Source: Variovorax fucosicus
GTDB lineage: Bacteria; Pseudomonadota; Gammaproteobacteria; Burkholderiales; Burkholderiaceae_C
NCBI RefSeq assembly: GCF_030316825.1
Contig: NZ_JASZYU010000002.1
Coordinates: 1,054,001-1,118,000, forward strand
Length of the DNA: 64,000 nucleotides
Reading direction: 5' to 3'
A program made the translations under genes and the position numbers. This document shows positions 9,187-19,066 of this stretch, in pieces (within the stretch, counting starts at the first letter, position 1; each line of letters begins with the position of its first letter). Below the pieces are notes generated by a model. The model was not told the origin of the DNA, searched no databases, and saw only the letters and a list, made by a program, of their open reading frames with translations.

Positions 9187-9669
9187 TCTGCGGCGTTTCG
9201 GGGGTGCGTCGGTGGGCGGTATGCGCTGGGGCGGCCGACGTCACCGGCCGCTTCGCGGCTGCCCTGCGCTGCTCGCGTCAGGCGGGGTCCGCGTGAACTC
9301 GCTTCGCTCAAACAGCACGCGGCCCTGATCCGCCTGCCGCTGCGCTGCTCGGCGGTGCCTCAACGGCCGCCCCAGCGCATACCACCCACCGACGTGGACA
9401 CATTGGGGTTGCATCCGGAAGGCGCGACCTCCGCACCACCCCGAAGCCCGGTGTGCGGTACGGGCTGGCCGATCCCTTCTGCGCCGCCGAGGAGCGCAGC
9501 GTTTTGCGGATCAGGGCTCGCAGCTGTTTGAGCGAAGCGAGTTCTGCGAGACCCCGCAAAGCGCGAGCACCGCAGGGCAGCCCGAAGGGCCGGCGCAGCA
9601 GGGTCGGCCGGCCCGTACCGCTCACCGGGCGTGCTTCCAGAGAAAACGGCGTGGGCTATCCTCAAAGCA
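9187..9669. repeat. Intergenic region made of nested inverted repeats
   Basis: No gene is supported in these 483 bases. A 30-base segment at 9207-9236 recurs inverted at 9365-9394 with one mismatch, and a 21-base segment at 9296-9316 recurs inverted and perfect at 9523-9543. A shorter imperfect pair (GTGCGGTACGGGCTGGCC at about 9451 against the region at 9610-9630) adds a third nesting. Short reading frames in it (such as 9308-9625 minus) look like by-products of high GC. It resembles the intergenic palindromic repeats scattered in Variovorax/Acidovorax genomes; copy number cannot be judged here. Confidence 0.7.
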
Positions 9670-10626
9670 GTGAACGCCTCCGTCATCTCATCACTGCTCC
9701 CCGTCGTTCTCCTGATCGCAGCGGGCTACCTGGCAGGCCGGCGCCGCTGGATTAGTGGCGCGTCGGTCAAGGATCTGTCGAACCTGATCTTTCTGTTGCT
9801 CGCGCCCGCACTGCTGTTCCGCGCGATGAGCACGGTGCATGTCGAGCAGCTCAGCCTGCGGCCGGTGGCGGCGTACTTCATCGCGGCAGGCCTCATCTTT
9901 GCGGCCACGCTGCTCTGGCGCGGCTTCAACCGCACGGCCGCCGTGCTGGCGCTGGCCAACACCTACAGCAACACCGTGATGATCGGCATCGCGCTGGTCG
10001 GGCTGGCCTACGGGCCCGAGGGCACGGTGGTGCTGCTGACGCTCATCTCGCTGCATTCGCTGGTGCTGCTCACCAGCGCCACCGTGGTGCTCGAACTCGC
10101 GGTGGCGCATGAGCACGCGACCCGTAGCGGCGCCGGCGGGCAAGACCGCAAGGCCATGGCGCGCACCGTCGGCAAGGCCTTGCGAAACGCCATCGTCCAT
10201 CCGGTACCGCTGCCGATCCTCGCCGGACTGCTGTTCGCGCAAACCGGCTGGACGATGCCGGAGGCCATCGACACGCCGATCCGTCTGATGGGCCAGGCTT
10301 TCAGCCCGGTCGCGCTCGTGATGGTCGGCATCACGCTCGCGCTGACGCCCGTCGGGCTGCACTGGCGCGGCGCGCTGGTGCAGGCCGTGGTCAAGAACCT
10401 CGTGCATCCGCTGCTCACGGCAGCCCTGGGATGGGCCTTCGGCCTGCGCGGGCTGCCGTTGACCGTGATGGTGGTGGCCGCAGCGTTGCCGATCGGCGCC
10501 AACGTGTTCCTGTTCTCGCAGCGCTACCGGACGGCCGAGGAACTGGTCACCGCCAGCGTCGTGGTGTCGACCGTGCTGGCATTGGTCACCCTGTCACTGG
10601 TCATGGCACTCGCCGGCTACCTTTGA
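9670..10626 (+). CDS. AEC-family (auxin efflux carrier-like) transporter
   Basis: 318 residues with about ten hydrophobic segments in two halves. Begins NASVISSLLPVVLLIAAGYLAGRR and contains the family's NTYSNTVMIGIAL motif in the first half and LPIGANVFLFSQRY in the second, both typical of bacterial AEC (Mem_trans) proteins, some of which carry malonate, malate or other organic acids. The GTG at 9670 is taken as start because it fits the usual N-terminus; the frame is open further upstream into the repeat region. Substrate unknown. Stands alone after the intergenic repeat. Confidence 0.85.
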   Translation: MNASVISSLLPVVLLIAAGYLAGRRRWISGASVKDLSNLIFLLLAPALLFRAMSTVHVEQLSLRPVAAYFIAAGLIFAATLLWRGFNRTAAVLALANTYSNTVMIGIALVGLAYGPEGTVVLLTLISLHSLVLLTSATVVLELAVAHEHATRSGAGGQDRKAMARTVGKALRNAIVHPVPLPILAGLLFAQTGWTMPEAIDTPIRLMGQAFSPVALVMVGITLALTPVGLHWRGALVQAVVKNLVHPLLTAALGWAFGLRGLPLTVMVVAAALPIGANVFLFSQRYRTAEELVTASVVVSTVLALVTLSLVMALAGYL

Positions 10627-10639
10627 CCCTGTGTTCGAG

Positions 10640-10737
10640 CGAACACCGCGGAACCGGCTTCGCCGGGCCGCTGGTGTTGCCCCCGGCAGGGGGTTGGCGC
10701 AGCGACACGAAGTGCGCGAAGCCTGGGGGCGAGCACA
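10640..10737. repeat. Short palindromic intergenic element between convergent genes
   Basis: Between the AEC gene and convergent pdxH there are hairpins such as CCCCCGGCAGGGGG (about 10680-10693) and GCGCAGCGACACGAAGTGCGC just after. The string GGCTTCGCCGGGCCGCTGGT upstream is a kind often seen in Comamonadaceae intergenic spaces, from memory. May act as a two-way transcription stop; no U-tract is visible. Confidence 0.45.
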
Positions 10738-11385
10738 TTACGGTGCCAGGCGCTCGCGCCGCCAGGCGTCGTCTTCGCGGCGATAGCGCAGCCGGTCATG
10801 CAGCCGGCTCGCGCGGCCCTGCCAGAATTCCCAGCGATCCGGCACCAGCCGGTAGCCGCCCCAGTGCGGCGGCCGCGGCGGCGAGAGCAGGAACTTGGCG
10901 GCCGCAATGGCCGCGTTCTTCACCAGCACCTGGCGGCCGTCGATCACTTCGCTCTGCGGGCTGGCCCAGGCGCCGATGCGCGAGTCGAGCGGGCGGCTTG
11001 CGAAGTAGGCGTCGCTTTCCGCCGCATCGACCTGTTCCACGCGGCCCTCGATGCGCACCACGCGCTCGAGTTCGACCCAGTGGAACTGCAGCGCCGCGAA
11101 CGGGTTGCCGGCCAGTTCCTGGCCCTTGCGGCTTTGGTAGTTGGTGAACCAGACGATGCCGCGCGCGTCGTAGCCCTTGATCAGCACGATGCGCGTCGAG
11201 GGCCGCAGGTCGCCGGCCACGGTGGCCAGCGTCATCGCATTGGGTTCGGGCACCTTCGCGTCGATGGCTTCGGTAAGCCAGCGTTCGAATTGCTGCAGCG
11301 GGTCTTCGGCACTGCGGGTTTCGTCGAGTTCGGCGCGCTCGTAGCTCTTGCGCAGCGCGGCCAGGGAATCGTTCGGTGAGCTCAT
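10738..11385 (-). CDS. pdxH: Pyridoxamine 5'-phosphate oxidase PdxH
   Basis: 215 residues, normal for the family. FMN-dependent oxidase forming pyridoxal 5'-phosphate from PNP or PMP, the last step of B6 synthesis and salvage. Family blocks seen: [33 protein letters not shown] followed by [24 protein letters not shown], and the C-terminal [24 protein letters not shown] with RLAP end. Start at 11385 ([22 protein letters not shown]), which matches the usual N-terminus; the frame is open much further upstream but only as an artefact. It faces the MobA-like gene on the other strand with a 28-base gap. Confidence 0.95.
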   Translation of the reverse strand: MSSPNDSLAALRKSYERAELDETRSAEDPLQQFERWLTEAIDAKVPEPNAMTLATVAGDLRPSTRIVLIKGYDARGIVWFTNYQSRKGQELAGNPFAALQFHWVELERVVRIEGRVEQVDAAESDAYFASRPLDSRIGAWASPQSEVIDGRQVLVKNAAIAAAKFLLSPPRPPHWGGYRLVPDRWEFWQGRASRLHDRLRYRREDDAWRRERLAP

Positions 11386-11413
11386 GCCGGCATTGTCGGT
11401 GGATACTGGATTC

Positions 11414-11980
11414 ATGGCCGACCTGCTGCTCCCCACCATCATCGTGCTGGCCTCCGGCCGCGGCGATCGCTTTCGCGCGTCGGGCGGCAGCGGCGCCAAG
11501 CTGCAGGCACTGCTGGCCGGCAAGCCGGTGCTGGCGCACACGCTGGCCGCCGTGCAGGCCAGCGGACTGCCCTGGCATCTGGAAGACGCGGGCCACCCGG
11601 GCATGGGCGATTCGATCGCGGCAGCGGTGCGCCATACCGCCGAGGCGAACGGCTGGCTGATCCTGCCGGGAGATTTGCCGCTGGTCCAGCCGGCCACCTT
11701 GCGGCAAGTGGCGGCGGCATTGGGCGGGGCGATCCAGGCGGCGCAGCCGCACTACCGTGGCGAGCGCGGCCATCCGGTGGGCTTCGCGCGCGAATGCCGG
11801 GACGGCCTGCTGGCGCTGGAGGGGAACAAGGGCGCAGCGCCCGTCCTTCAGGCGCTGCGCGCTGTCGATGCAGTCGCAGACATCGCGGTCGACGACATTG
11901 GCGTGGTCACCGATATCGACACCGTCGAGGCGCTCGCGCGCGCCGAAGCGCTGCTCCAGTTGCGCCTCAACCCTTCGTGA
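11414..11980 (+). CDS. MobA/MocA-like nucleotidyltransferase
   Basis: 188 residues. NTP-transferase fold with the signature [14 protein letters not shown] (residues about 11-24), then [12 protein letters not shown], and the metal-binding LPGDLPLV. The family transfers CMP or GMP to molybdopterin in molybdenum-cofactor maturation (MocA/MobA), or acts on related small substrates. The first Gly of the usual LAAGxGxRxG is Ser here (ASGRGDR). No molybdoenzyme gene is nearby, so the substrate is open. Its 3' end overlaps the convergent sodC gene by 14 bases (11967-11980). Confidence 0.75.
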   Translation: MADLLLPTIIVLASGRGDRFRASGGSGAKLQALLAGKPVLAHTLAAVQASGLPWHLEDAGHPGMGDSIAAAVRHTAEANGWLILPGDLPLVQPATLRQVAAALGGAIQAAQPHYRGERGHPVGFARECRDGLLALEGNKGAAPVLQALRAVDAVADIAVDDIGVVTDIDTVEALARAEALLQLRLNPS

Positions 11981-12512
11981 TCACGGCGCAGGCCGTGCGC
12001 GGGCCGGAGTTGCCGGCCGGCTGTGTCTTGAAGTCGTCCGGATCCTTGTGCACCACAAGCGCGCGACCGAGCACGCTGTTGGCGGCGCCATCGGTCAGCG
12101 AGATCGAATGGTCGTCCACGCTGAAGCGCGCCACGCCGTTCGCGTCGGCCACCAGGCTCGGCAGCTCGCCCGCGTGGCTGCCCGGCGCGCCGAACTTGCC
12201 GTGGGTGCCGCCCGTCGGGTTGAAGTGGCCGCCCGAGGCCATCGCGTTGTCGCTGCAGTCGCCTTTTTCGTGGATGTGGAAACCGTGCTCGCTGCCCGGC
12301 GCAAAGCCGCGCACTTCGCCCGCAACCCGCACGCCGTGGTCGAGCGCGGTGAAGGTCACCCGGCCCATCGTGGGATTGGGCGAGATCGCCGCGGTGGGCG
12401 CCAGGGCGGCGACCGCGCTGGCTTTGCCCATGCTCATGCTGCCGCAGCCGGCAAGCAAGGCGGTGGTGAGCAGGGCGGCGGTGGATGCAGCGGTAGTGAA
12501 GCGGATGGTCAT
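11967..12512 (-). CDS. sodC: Cu-Zn superoxide dismutase, periplasmic lipoprotein
   Basis: 181 residues. Dismutates superoxide in the periplasm. An N-terminal signal with lipobox LLAGCGS indicates a lipoprotein. Metal ligands are visible in GFHIHEKGDC, GGHFNPTGGTHG and, near the end, VVHKDPDDFKTQPAGNSG; the Cys in KGDC and the Cys in TACAVI form the expected disulfide. Its ATG at 12512 overlaps the stop of the upstream chaC-like gene (ATGA), so the two are coupled. This pairing links glutathione turnover with superoxide defence. Confidence 0.93.
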   Translation of the reverse strand: MTIRFTTAASTAALLTTALLAGCGSMSMGKASAVAALAPTAAISPNPTMGRVTFTALDHGVRVAGEVRGFAPGSEHGFHIHEKGDCSDNAMASGGHFNPTGGTHGKFGAPGSHAGELPSLVADANGVARFSVDDHSISLTDGAANSVLGRALVVHKDPDDFKTQPAGNSGPRTACAVITKG

Positions 12513-13153
12513 GGTTTCTCCAGGAAGTTTTGGCAAGTATCGGGCGGCGCGTCCGAAGGGGATAGCCCGGGGGCCGCAGTGTCGCTGTCGGCCGCGGCCG
12601 CAAGATCGGCTGCAGCCAGCCGAACCAGTCGCGCCAGCGCGGCGTCGTGGATCGCATGGCGCTGCAGTTCGAGCAGGGTTTGGCGCGCGTAGTCGATCGA
12701 AGTTCCGAAGCGGCCGGTGGCGCTCGCAAATATTTCGCGGTAGCGCGCTTCGCTCAGTTCGCCGGTGAAGTTGGGGCTGCGGCGCGACAGCGTGAAGGCC
12801 AGCGCGCGCACCGTGCCGCCGGGCGTGATGCAGTCGAGCCAGCGCGGGTCGTACACGCCCGTGGGCATCTCGCGCAGCCAGAGCCGGCCCAAGGCTTCGA
12901 GCCCGTCGGCGGCCGGAATGCGAAACACCATGCCCTGCACGCTGCCGCCCGAGAGCAGCCCGAACACCAGGCCCGGGTTCTGCGGCGTGCCGCGGTTGAC
13001 CCGGCTCCACATCTTGAGCGCACGGTGCCAGCCATGCACGCGGGCCGGGCGCCGCTCGGTATGGTCGAACTCCGGCCGCCAGATCAGCGAGCCGTAGCCG
13101 AACACCCAGAGATCCTCGTGCCCGCCCCATTCCTCGATCACGCGGTCGAGCAT
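12509..13153 (-). CDS. ChaC-type gamma-glutamylcyclotransferase
   Basis: 214 residues from the ATG at 13153. ChaC enzymes cleave glutathione to 5-oxoproline and Cys-Gly. The family start VFGYGSLIW (YGSL at residues 20-23, which binds the glutamyl moiety) is clear, followed by R-V-H-G-W-H-R-A-L, RGTPQNPGLVFGLL, and WLREMPTGVYDPRW. The reading frame extends upstream far beyond but without family similarity, so the ATG just before IEEWGG is preferred. The last bases overlap the sodC start, giving a two-gene operon. Confidence 0.88.
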   Translation of the reverse strand: MLDRVIEEWGGHEDLWVFGYGSLIWRPEFDHTERRPARVHGWHRALKMWSRVNRGTPQNPGLVFGLLSGGSVQGMVFRIPAADGLEALGRLWLREMPTGVYDPRWLDCITPGGTVRALAFTLSRRSPNFTGELSEARYREIFASATGRFGTSIDYARQTLLELQRHAIHDAALARLVRLAAADLAAAADSDTAAPGLSPSDAPPDTCQNFLEKP

Positions 13154-13291
13154 GGGCTTGGGGTCGCGCAGCGGCCGGGGCAGCGGATCCAGTCCGGGCG
13201 GGCCTGGGCCTTTTTCCCCACCACCTACAATTTGAGACTCATGGTTCACCGCACCATTATTTACCGGCCCCTTACCTACGGAGTTCGCCCG

Positions 13292-13825
13292 ATGGCTTCC
13301 CCCAGCGACGACGACAGTCAGCAAAACCTCATTCTCGGCATCGCTGTCGGTGTGATCGCACTCGTGATCTTCCTCGTGGTCGGCATCGCGCTCTACAAGA
13401 GCGGCGCTGCCCGCGCACCCGCAAAACCGGTGGTTGCCGCAGCGGCACCGGTGGTGGCCGTGGTGACCGAGACGGTGTCGGTCACCATTCCCGATGGCGC
13501 CGGCATCCGGGTCGTGAACGGCATCGTGAATTTCTACTTCGCCACCGGCAGTGCTGACCTCGCGCCGGGTGCCGCCGAGGCGCTGGCCGCGGTGATCAAG
13601 GGTGTCGAAGGCGGTCGCAAGGCGGTAGTCTCGGGCTTCCACGACACCACGGGCGACGCGGCCCTCAACGAGCAGCTCGCCAAAAAGCGGGCCGAAATGG
13701 TGCGCGACGTGCTGACCGGCCTCGGTGTGCCGGCCGCTAAGGTCGATCTGCAGAAGCCGGCCGTGACCACCGGCACGGGCAACAATGCCGAAGCCCGCCG
13801 GGTCGAGGTCAAGCTGCTGGACTGA
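13292..13825 (+). CDS. OmpA-family protein with single membrane anchor
   Basis: 177 residues. A short polar N-terminus is followed by one transmembrane helix (residues about 13-35, ILGIAVGVIALVIFLVVGIAL), an Ala/Pro/Val linker, and an OmpA-like peptidoglycan-binding domain (about 70-177) with FYFATGSADLAPGA and the helix ALNEQLAKKRAEMVRDVLTG. It probably sits in the inner membrane and contacts the cell wall, since the N-terminus is an anchor and not a cleaved signal. An upstream in-frame ATG at 13241 would add 17 residues. A strong terminator follows. Confidence 0.82.
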   Translation: MASPSDDDSQQNLILGIAVGVIALVIFLVVGIALYKSGAARAPAKPVVAAAAPVVAVVTETVSVTIPDGAGIRVVNGIVNFYFATGSADLAPGAAEALAAVIKGVEGGRKAVVSGFHDTTGDAALNEQLAKKRAEMVRDVLTGLGVPAAKVDLQKPAVTTGTGNNAEARRVEVKLLD

Positions 13826-13845
13826 GCGCAAATCCGTATTGCCCG

Positions 13846-13872
13846 AAAGCCCGGTTCTGCCGGGCTTTTTCA
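13846..13872 (+). terminator. Rho-independent terminator after the OmpA-like gene
   Basis: A perfect 9-base stem AAAGCCCGG / CCGGGCTTT with a 5-base loop (13855-13859) runs into a T-rich tail (TTTTTCATTTT). It separates the OmpA-like gene from the edd operon that starts 26 bases later. Confidence 0.9.
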
Positions 13873-13897
13873 TTTTCGCTTGGTACGATGCTCGGGC

Positions 13898-15730
<1,833 letters not shown>

Positions 15731-15772
15731 CCAGCGCCGCCGATCTTCGACAGAACTGAATGGAGCCATGAA

Positions 15773-16408
15773 ATGAGAGACAAACTGACCGCACTGGACG
15801 TCATGCGAGACGCCCCGGTGATCCCGGTGATCGTGCTGCACGACGTGGCCCATGCCGTGCCCTTGGCGCGCGCGCTGGTGGCCGGCGGCATCCGCATGCT
15901 CGAAGTGACGCTGCGCACGCCGCAGGCGCTGCAATGCATCGAGGCGATCGCCCGGGAAGTGCCCGAGGCCGTGGCCGGTGCCGGCACGATCCGCAGCGCG
16001 GCCGATGCCCAGGCGTCGGCGCTGGCCGGCGCGAAGTTTGGCGTGAGCCCGGGCTACACGCGCTCGGTGGGCAAGGCCTGCCACGACATCGGCCTGCCGC
16101 TGCTGCCCGGCGTGGCGACCGGCAGCGAGATCATGATGGCGCAGGAAGACGGCTACACGCAGCTCAAGTTCTTCCCGGCAATGCAGGCCGGCGGCCTGCC
16201 GATGCTCAAGGCATGGCAGGGTCCGTTCGGCGACGTGACCTTCTGCCCGACCGGCGGCATCAGTCTGGCCAACGCGCACGAGTTCCTGGCGCTGTCGAAC
16301 GTGGCCTGCGTCGGCGGCTCATGGATCGTGCCGACCGACGCGATCGCCAAGGGCGACTGGGCCCGCATCGAAACGCTCGCACGCGAGGCGAGCCAGCTCG
16401 CCCGATGA
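15773..16408 (+). CDS. eda: KDPG aldolase (2-keto-3-deoxy-6-phosphogluconate / KHG aldolase)
   Basis: 211 residues. Cleaves KDPG to pyruvate and glyceraldehyde 3-phosphate, the second step of the Entner-Doudoroff path. Glu44 in MLEVTLRT is the proton shuttle and Lys132 in TQLKFFPA forms the Schiff base. The phosphate-binding ends CPTGGI and GGSWIVP are present. It follows edd by 42 bases and its TGA overlaps the ATG of the HAD gene. A second aldolase of the same fold (dgoA, 46011) has the same catalytic residues at the same positions. Confidence 0.96.
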   Translation: MRDKLTALDVMRDAPVIPVIVLHDVAHAVPLARALVAGGIRMLEVTLRTPQALQCIEAIAREVPEAVAGAGTIRSAADAQASALAGAKFGVSPGYTRSVGKACHDIGLPLLPGVATGSEIMMAQEDGYTQLKFFPAMQAGGLPMLKAWQGPFGDVTFCPTGGISLANAHEFLALSNVACVGGSWIVPTDAIAKGDWARIETLAREASQLAR

Positions 16409-17130
16409 GCGAAGGTTTCGACAGCAGCACGCTGAAGGTCATCGCCTTCGACGTGTTCGGCACCGTGGTCGATTGGCATGGCGGCATCTCGGCCGAGGTG
16501 GCGCAGGCGCTGCCCGAGGTCGATGCCGATGCGTTCGCCACTGCCTGGCGCGCCGGCTACCAGCCGGCCATGCGCCGCGTGATGGAGCGGCTGGCGGCGG
16601 GCGAGGGCGGCTTCACGCTGATCGACGAACTGCACCTGGCGATCCTCGAAGACGTGCTGCACGACTTCGGCGTCGATCGGCTCGACAAGACGCAAAAGCG
16701 CGACCTCAACCGTGCATGGCACCGGCTGCCGGCCTGGCCCGATGCGGTCGACGGCTTGCGCCGGCTCAAGACCCGCTTCACGATCTGCACGCTGTCGAAC
16801 GGCAACATCGGCCTGCTCACCGAAATGGCCAAGCGGGCCGGCCTGCCCTGGGACTGCATCCTTTCGGCCGAAGTGTTCAAGGCCTACAAGCCGGATCCGC
16901 GCACCTACCTCGGCGTGGCGGGTGTGTTCGACCTGAGCCCTTCGGAGGTGATGCTGGCGGCCGCGCACCACGACGACCTCGAAGCAGCGCGCAATTGCGG
17001 ACTGCAGACCGGCTACATCGAGCGGCCGACCGAGTTCGGGGCCAGCCGGCCGAAGGACGTGTCGCCGCGCGCGGACAACACGCTGCATGCGCGCGACATC
17101 GGCGCGCTGGCGGATGCGCTGGGCTGCTGA
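16405..17130 (+). CDS. Haloacid dehalogenase type II-like HAD hydrolase
   Basis: 241 residues. HAD superfamily: nucleophile Asp16 in AFDVFGTVVDW, motif II Ser in LSNGN, motif III Lys in AYKPDPRTY, and motif IV in AAHHDDLEAARNCG. The DVFGTVVDW start and the AAHxxDLxxA end are typical of L-2-haloacid dehalogenases, which replace halogen on short 2-haloacids by OH through an aspartyl ester. The physiological substrate is not known; many genomic members act on other small acids. The ATG overlaps the eda stop (ATGA), so it is read as part of the Entner-Doudoroff operon. Confidence 0.85.
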   Translation: MSEGFDSSTLKVIAFDVFGTVVDWHGGISAEVAQALPEVDADAFATAWRAGYQPAMRRVMERLAAGEGGFTLIDELHLAILEDVLHDFGVDRLDKTQKRDLNRAWHRLPAWPDAVDGLRRLKTRFTICTLSNGNIGLLTEMAKRAGLPWDCILSAEVFKAYKPDPRTYLGVAGVFDLSPSEVMLAAAHHDDLEAARNCGLQTGYIERPTEFGASRPKDVSPRADNTLHARDIGALADALGC

Positions 17131-17282
17131 GCCGGGGCGTTGGCGGGTTGCAACGCAACGAAACTGCAGTGTGCGGTATCGCACAGACTTGGAGCCGAAC
17201 CGAGCACTAGTTCCTGTTCTGTAGGTTGAGATAGCACGACACTCCTTTCCGCGCGGCGCCAGACCGCGGTCAGGGAGTTTTC

Positions 17283-19043
17283 GTGTTTCGTCAGATCCGT
17301 GTTCCGGCTTGCCCGCTGCAAGCAACCGCCTTCGCTTGCGTGCTGCTCGCTGCTTCCTTGAGCGCGCAGGCCCAGGTCAATCCCAGCGCCCCCAAACCCT
17401 TCGTCGAAGAACTGCGCCAGCAAGAGCGCGAACGCGCCCTGCGCGAGCAGCAGGAACGCACGGTCGATGAGCGCCTGCCCGCAGCCGCCAAGACCGAAGA
17501 CAAGCGCCTTCCGGTCAACGAGTCCCCGTGCTTTCGCATCGGCCGCCTGCTGCTGACCGGGGAGCGTTCAGAAGACTTCCAGTGGGCGCTGGCTGCGGCT
17601 GCCACCGGGCCGGAAGGCGACGACACGCCGATCGGCCGTTGCCTTGGCACCCAGGGCGTCAACACGGTGCTGGCCCGTCTACAGCAGGCCCTGATCGCGC
17701 GCGGCTGGGTCACCACCCGCGTGCTGGCCGCCCCGCAGGACTTGAGCCAGGGCACGCTCACCCTGACCCTGGTGCCCGGGCGCATCGCAACGATCCGCTT
17801 TGCCGACGATGCAAGCGCCAAGGCCTGGTTGCCATCCTTGCGCAATGCGGTTCCGGCCCGCGCGGGCGACCTGCTCAACCTGCGTGACATCGAGCAGGCG
17901 CTTGAGAACCTCAAGCGCCTGCCCACCGCCGAAGCCGACATCCAGATCGAGCCTTCCAGGGCAGCCAACGCAAAACCCGGCGACAGTGACCTGGTCGTCA
18001 AGTACAGCCAGAAGCTTCCGTTGCGCGCCACGCTGAGCCTGGACGACAGCGGCACCAAGGCCACCGGCAAGACCCAGGCGGGCGCCACCGTCGCCTGGGA
18101 CAACCCGTTCGGCCTGAACGATCTCTTCTACGTCAGCCTGAACCACGACGCCTTCAACCACAAGGGCTCCGGCACCAGCGGCCAGACCGTTCATTACTCC
18201 ATCCCCTATGGCTACTGGCTGCTGAGCGCGACCGCCTCGCAAAGCAAGTACCACCAGAGCGTGGCCGGCCTGAACCAGAGTTACGTGTATTCCGGCGAGA
18301 GCCGCAACGCCGAGCTCAAGCTCTCGCGCCTGGTCTACCGCGATGCCAGCCGCAAGACCACGGTGGCTGTGCGCGCCTTCCGTCGCGCCTCCAACAACTT
18401 TGTCGACGACACCGAGATCGAGGTGCAACGCCGCATCGTCGCTGGTTGGGAGGCCAGCGTGAACCACAAGGAGTTCATCGGCGAATCGACGCTCGAGGGC
18501 ACGCTGGCCTACAAGCGCGGCACCCATGCCTTCGGTGCGCTCGTGGCACCGGAAGACGCCTTCGACGAGGGCACCTCGTACATGCGGCTTTTCACGGCCG
18601 AGCTCAGTGCCAACGTGCCGTTCAAGCTGGGCGACCAGAAGCTGCGCTATTCAGGCCTGTGGCGCGCCCAGTGGAACCGCACCCAGCTCACGCCGCAAGA
18701 CCGCTTCGCCATCGGCGGGCGCTACACCGTGCGCGGCTTCGACGGCGAGAGCAGCCTGATGGGCGACCGCGGCTGGCTCATTCGCAATGACATCGGCTGG
18801 GCCCTGGGCCAGAGCGGTGCCGAGCTTTATGTGGGACTGGACTACGGGCAGGTCAGTGGTCGATCGACCCTGCAAACGCTCGGCAATCACCTGGCCGGCG
18901 GCGCCATCGGGGTGCGCGGGGCCTTCAAGGGCGCGGGCGGCCAGTTCAGCTACGACGTCTTCATGGGCGCACCGATCAGCAAGCCCGAGGGCTACCGCAC
19001 CGCGAGGGTGACGGGTGGCCTGAATCTGAATTTCAGTTTCTAA
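17283..19043 (+). CDS. TpsB outer-membrane transporter (ShlB/FhaC/CdiB family)
   Basis: 586 residues with a GTG start at 17283. Exports the adjacent TpsA across the outer membrane. Signal peptide ends near SAQAQ; residues about 40-65 (EELRQQERERALREQQER) form the plug helix H1; two POTRA domains span about 85-220 (SPCFRIGRLLLTG onward); a 16-strand barrel follows. The conserved loop 6 motif YTVRGFDGESSLMGDRGW is present and the C-terminus ends in LNLNFSF with an aromatic last residue. The tpsA gene starts 23 bases later. A 152-base leader precedes it. Confidence 0.93.
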   Translation: MFRQIRVPACPLQATAFACVLLAASLSAQAQVNPSAPKPFVEELRQQERERALREQQERTVDERLPAAAKTEDKRLPVNESPCFRIGRLLLTGERSEDFQWALAAAATGPEGDDTPIGRCLGTQGVNTVLARLQQALIARGWVTTRVLAAPQDLSQGTLTLTLVPGRIATIRFADDASAKAWLPSLRNAVPARAGDLLNLRDIEQALENLKRLPTAEADIQIEPSRAANAKPGDSDLVVKYSQKLPLRATLSLDDSGTKATGKTQAGATVAWDNPFGLNDLFYVSLNHDAFNHKGSGTSGQTVHYSIPYGYWLLSATASQSKYHQSVAGLNQSYVYSGESRNAELKLSRLVYRDASRKTTVAVRAFRRASNNFVDDTEIEVQRRIVAGWEASVNHKEFIGESTLEGTLAYKRGTHAFGALVAPEDAFDEGTSYMRLFTAELSANVPFKLGDQKLRYSGLWRAQWNRTQLTPQDRFAIGGRYTVRGFDGESSLMGDRGWLIRNDIGWALGQSGAELYVGLDYGQVSGRSTLQTLGNHLAGGAIGVRGAFKGAGGQFSYDVFMGAPISKPEGYRTARVTGGLNLNFSF

Positions 19044-19066
19044 GTTTCCCCGGGGAGAGAACAAAA

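Noticed and set aside
9308-9625. A 105-codon minus frame in the intergenic repeat
   Set aside because: Arises from the palindromic repeat. Such frames recur with the repeat and have no protein-like features.
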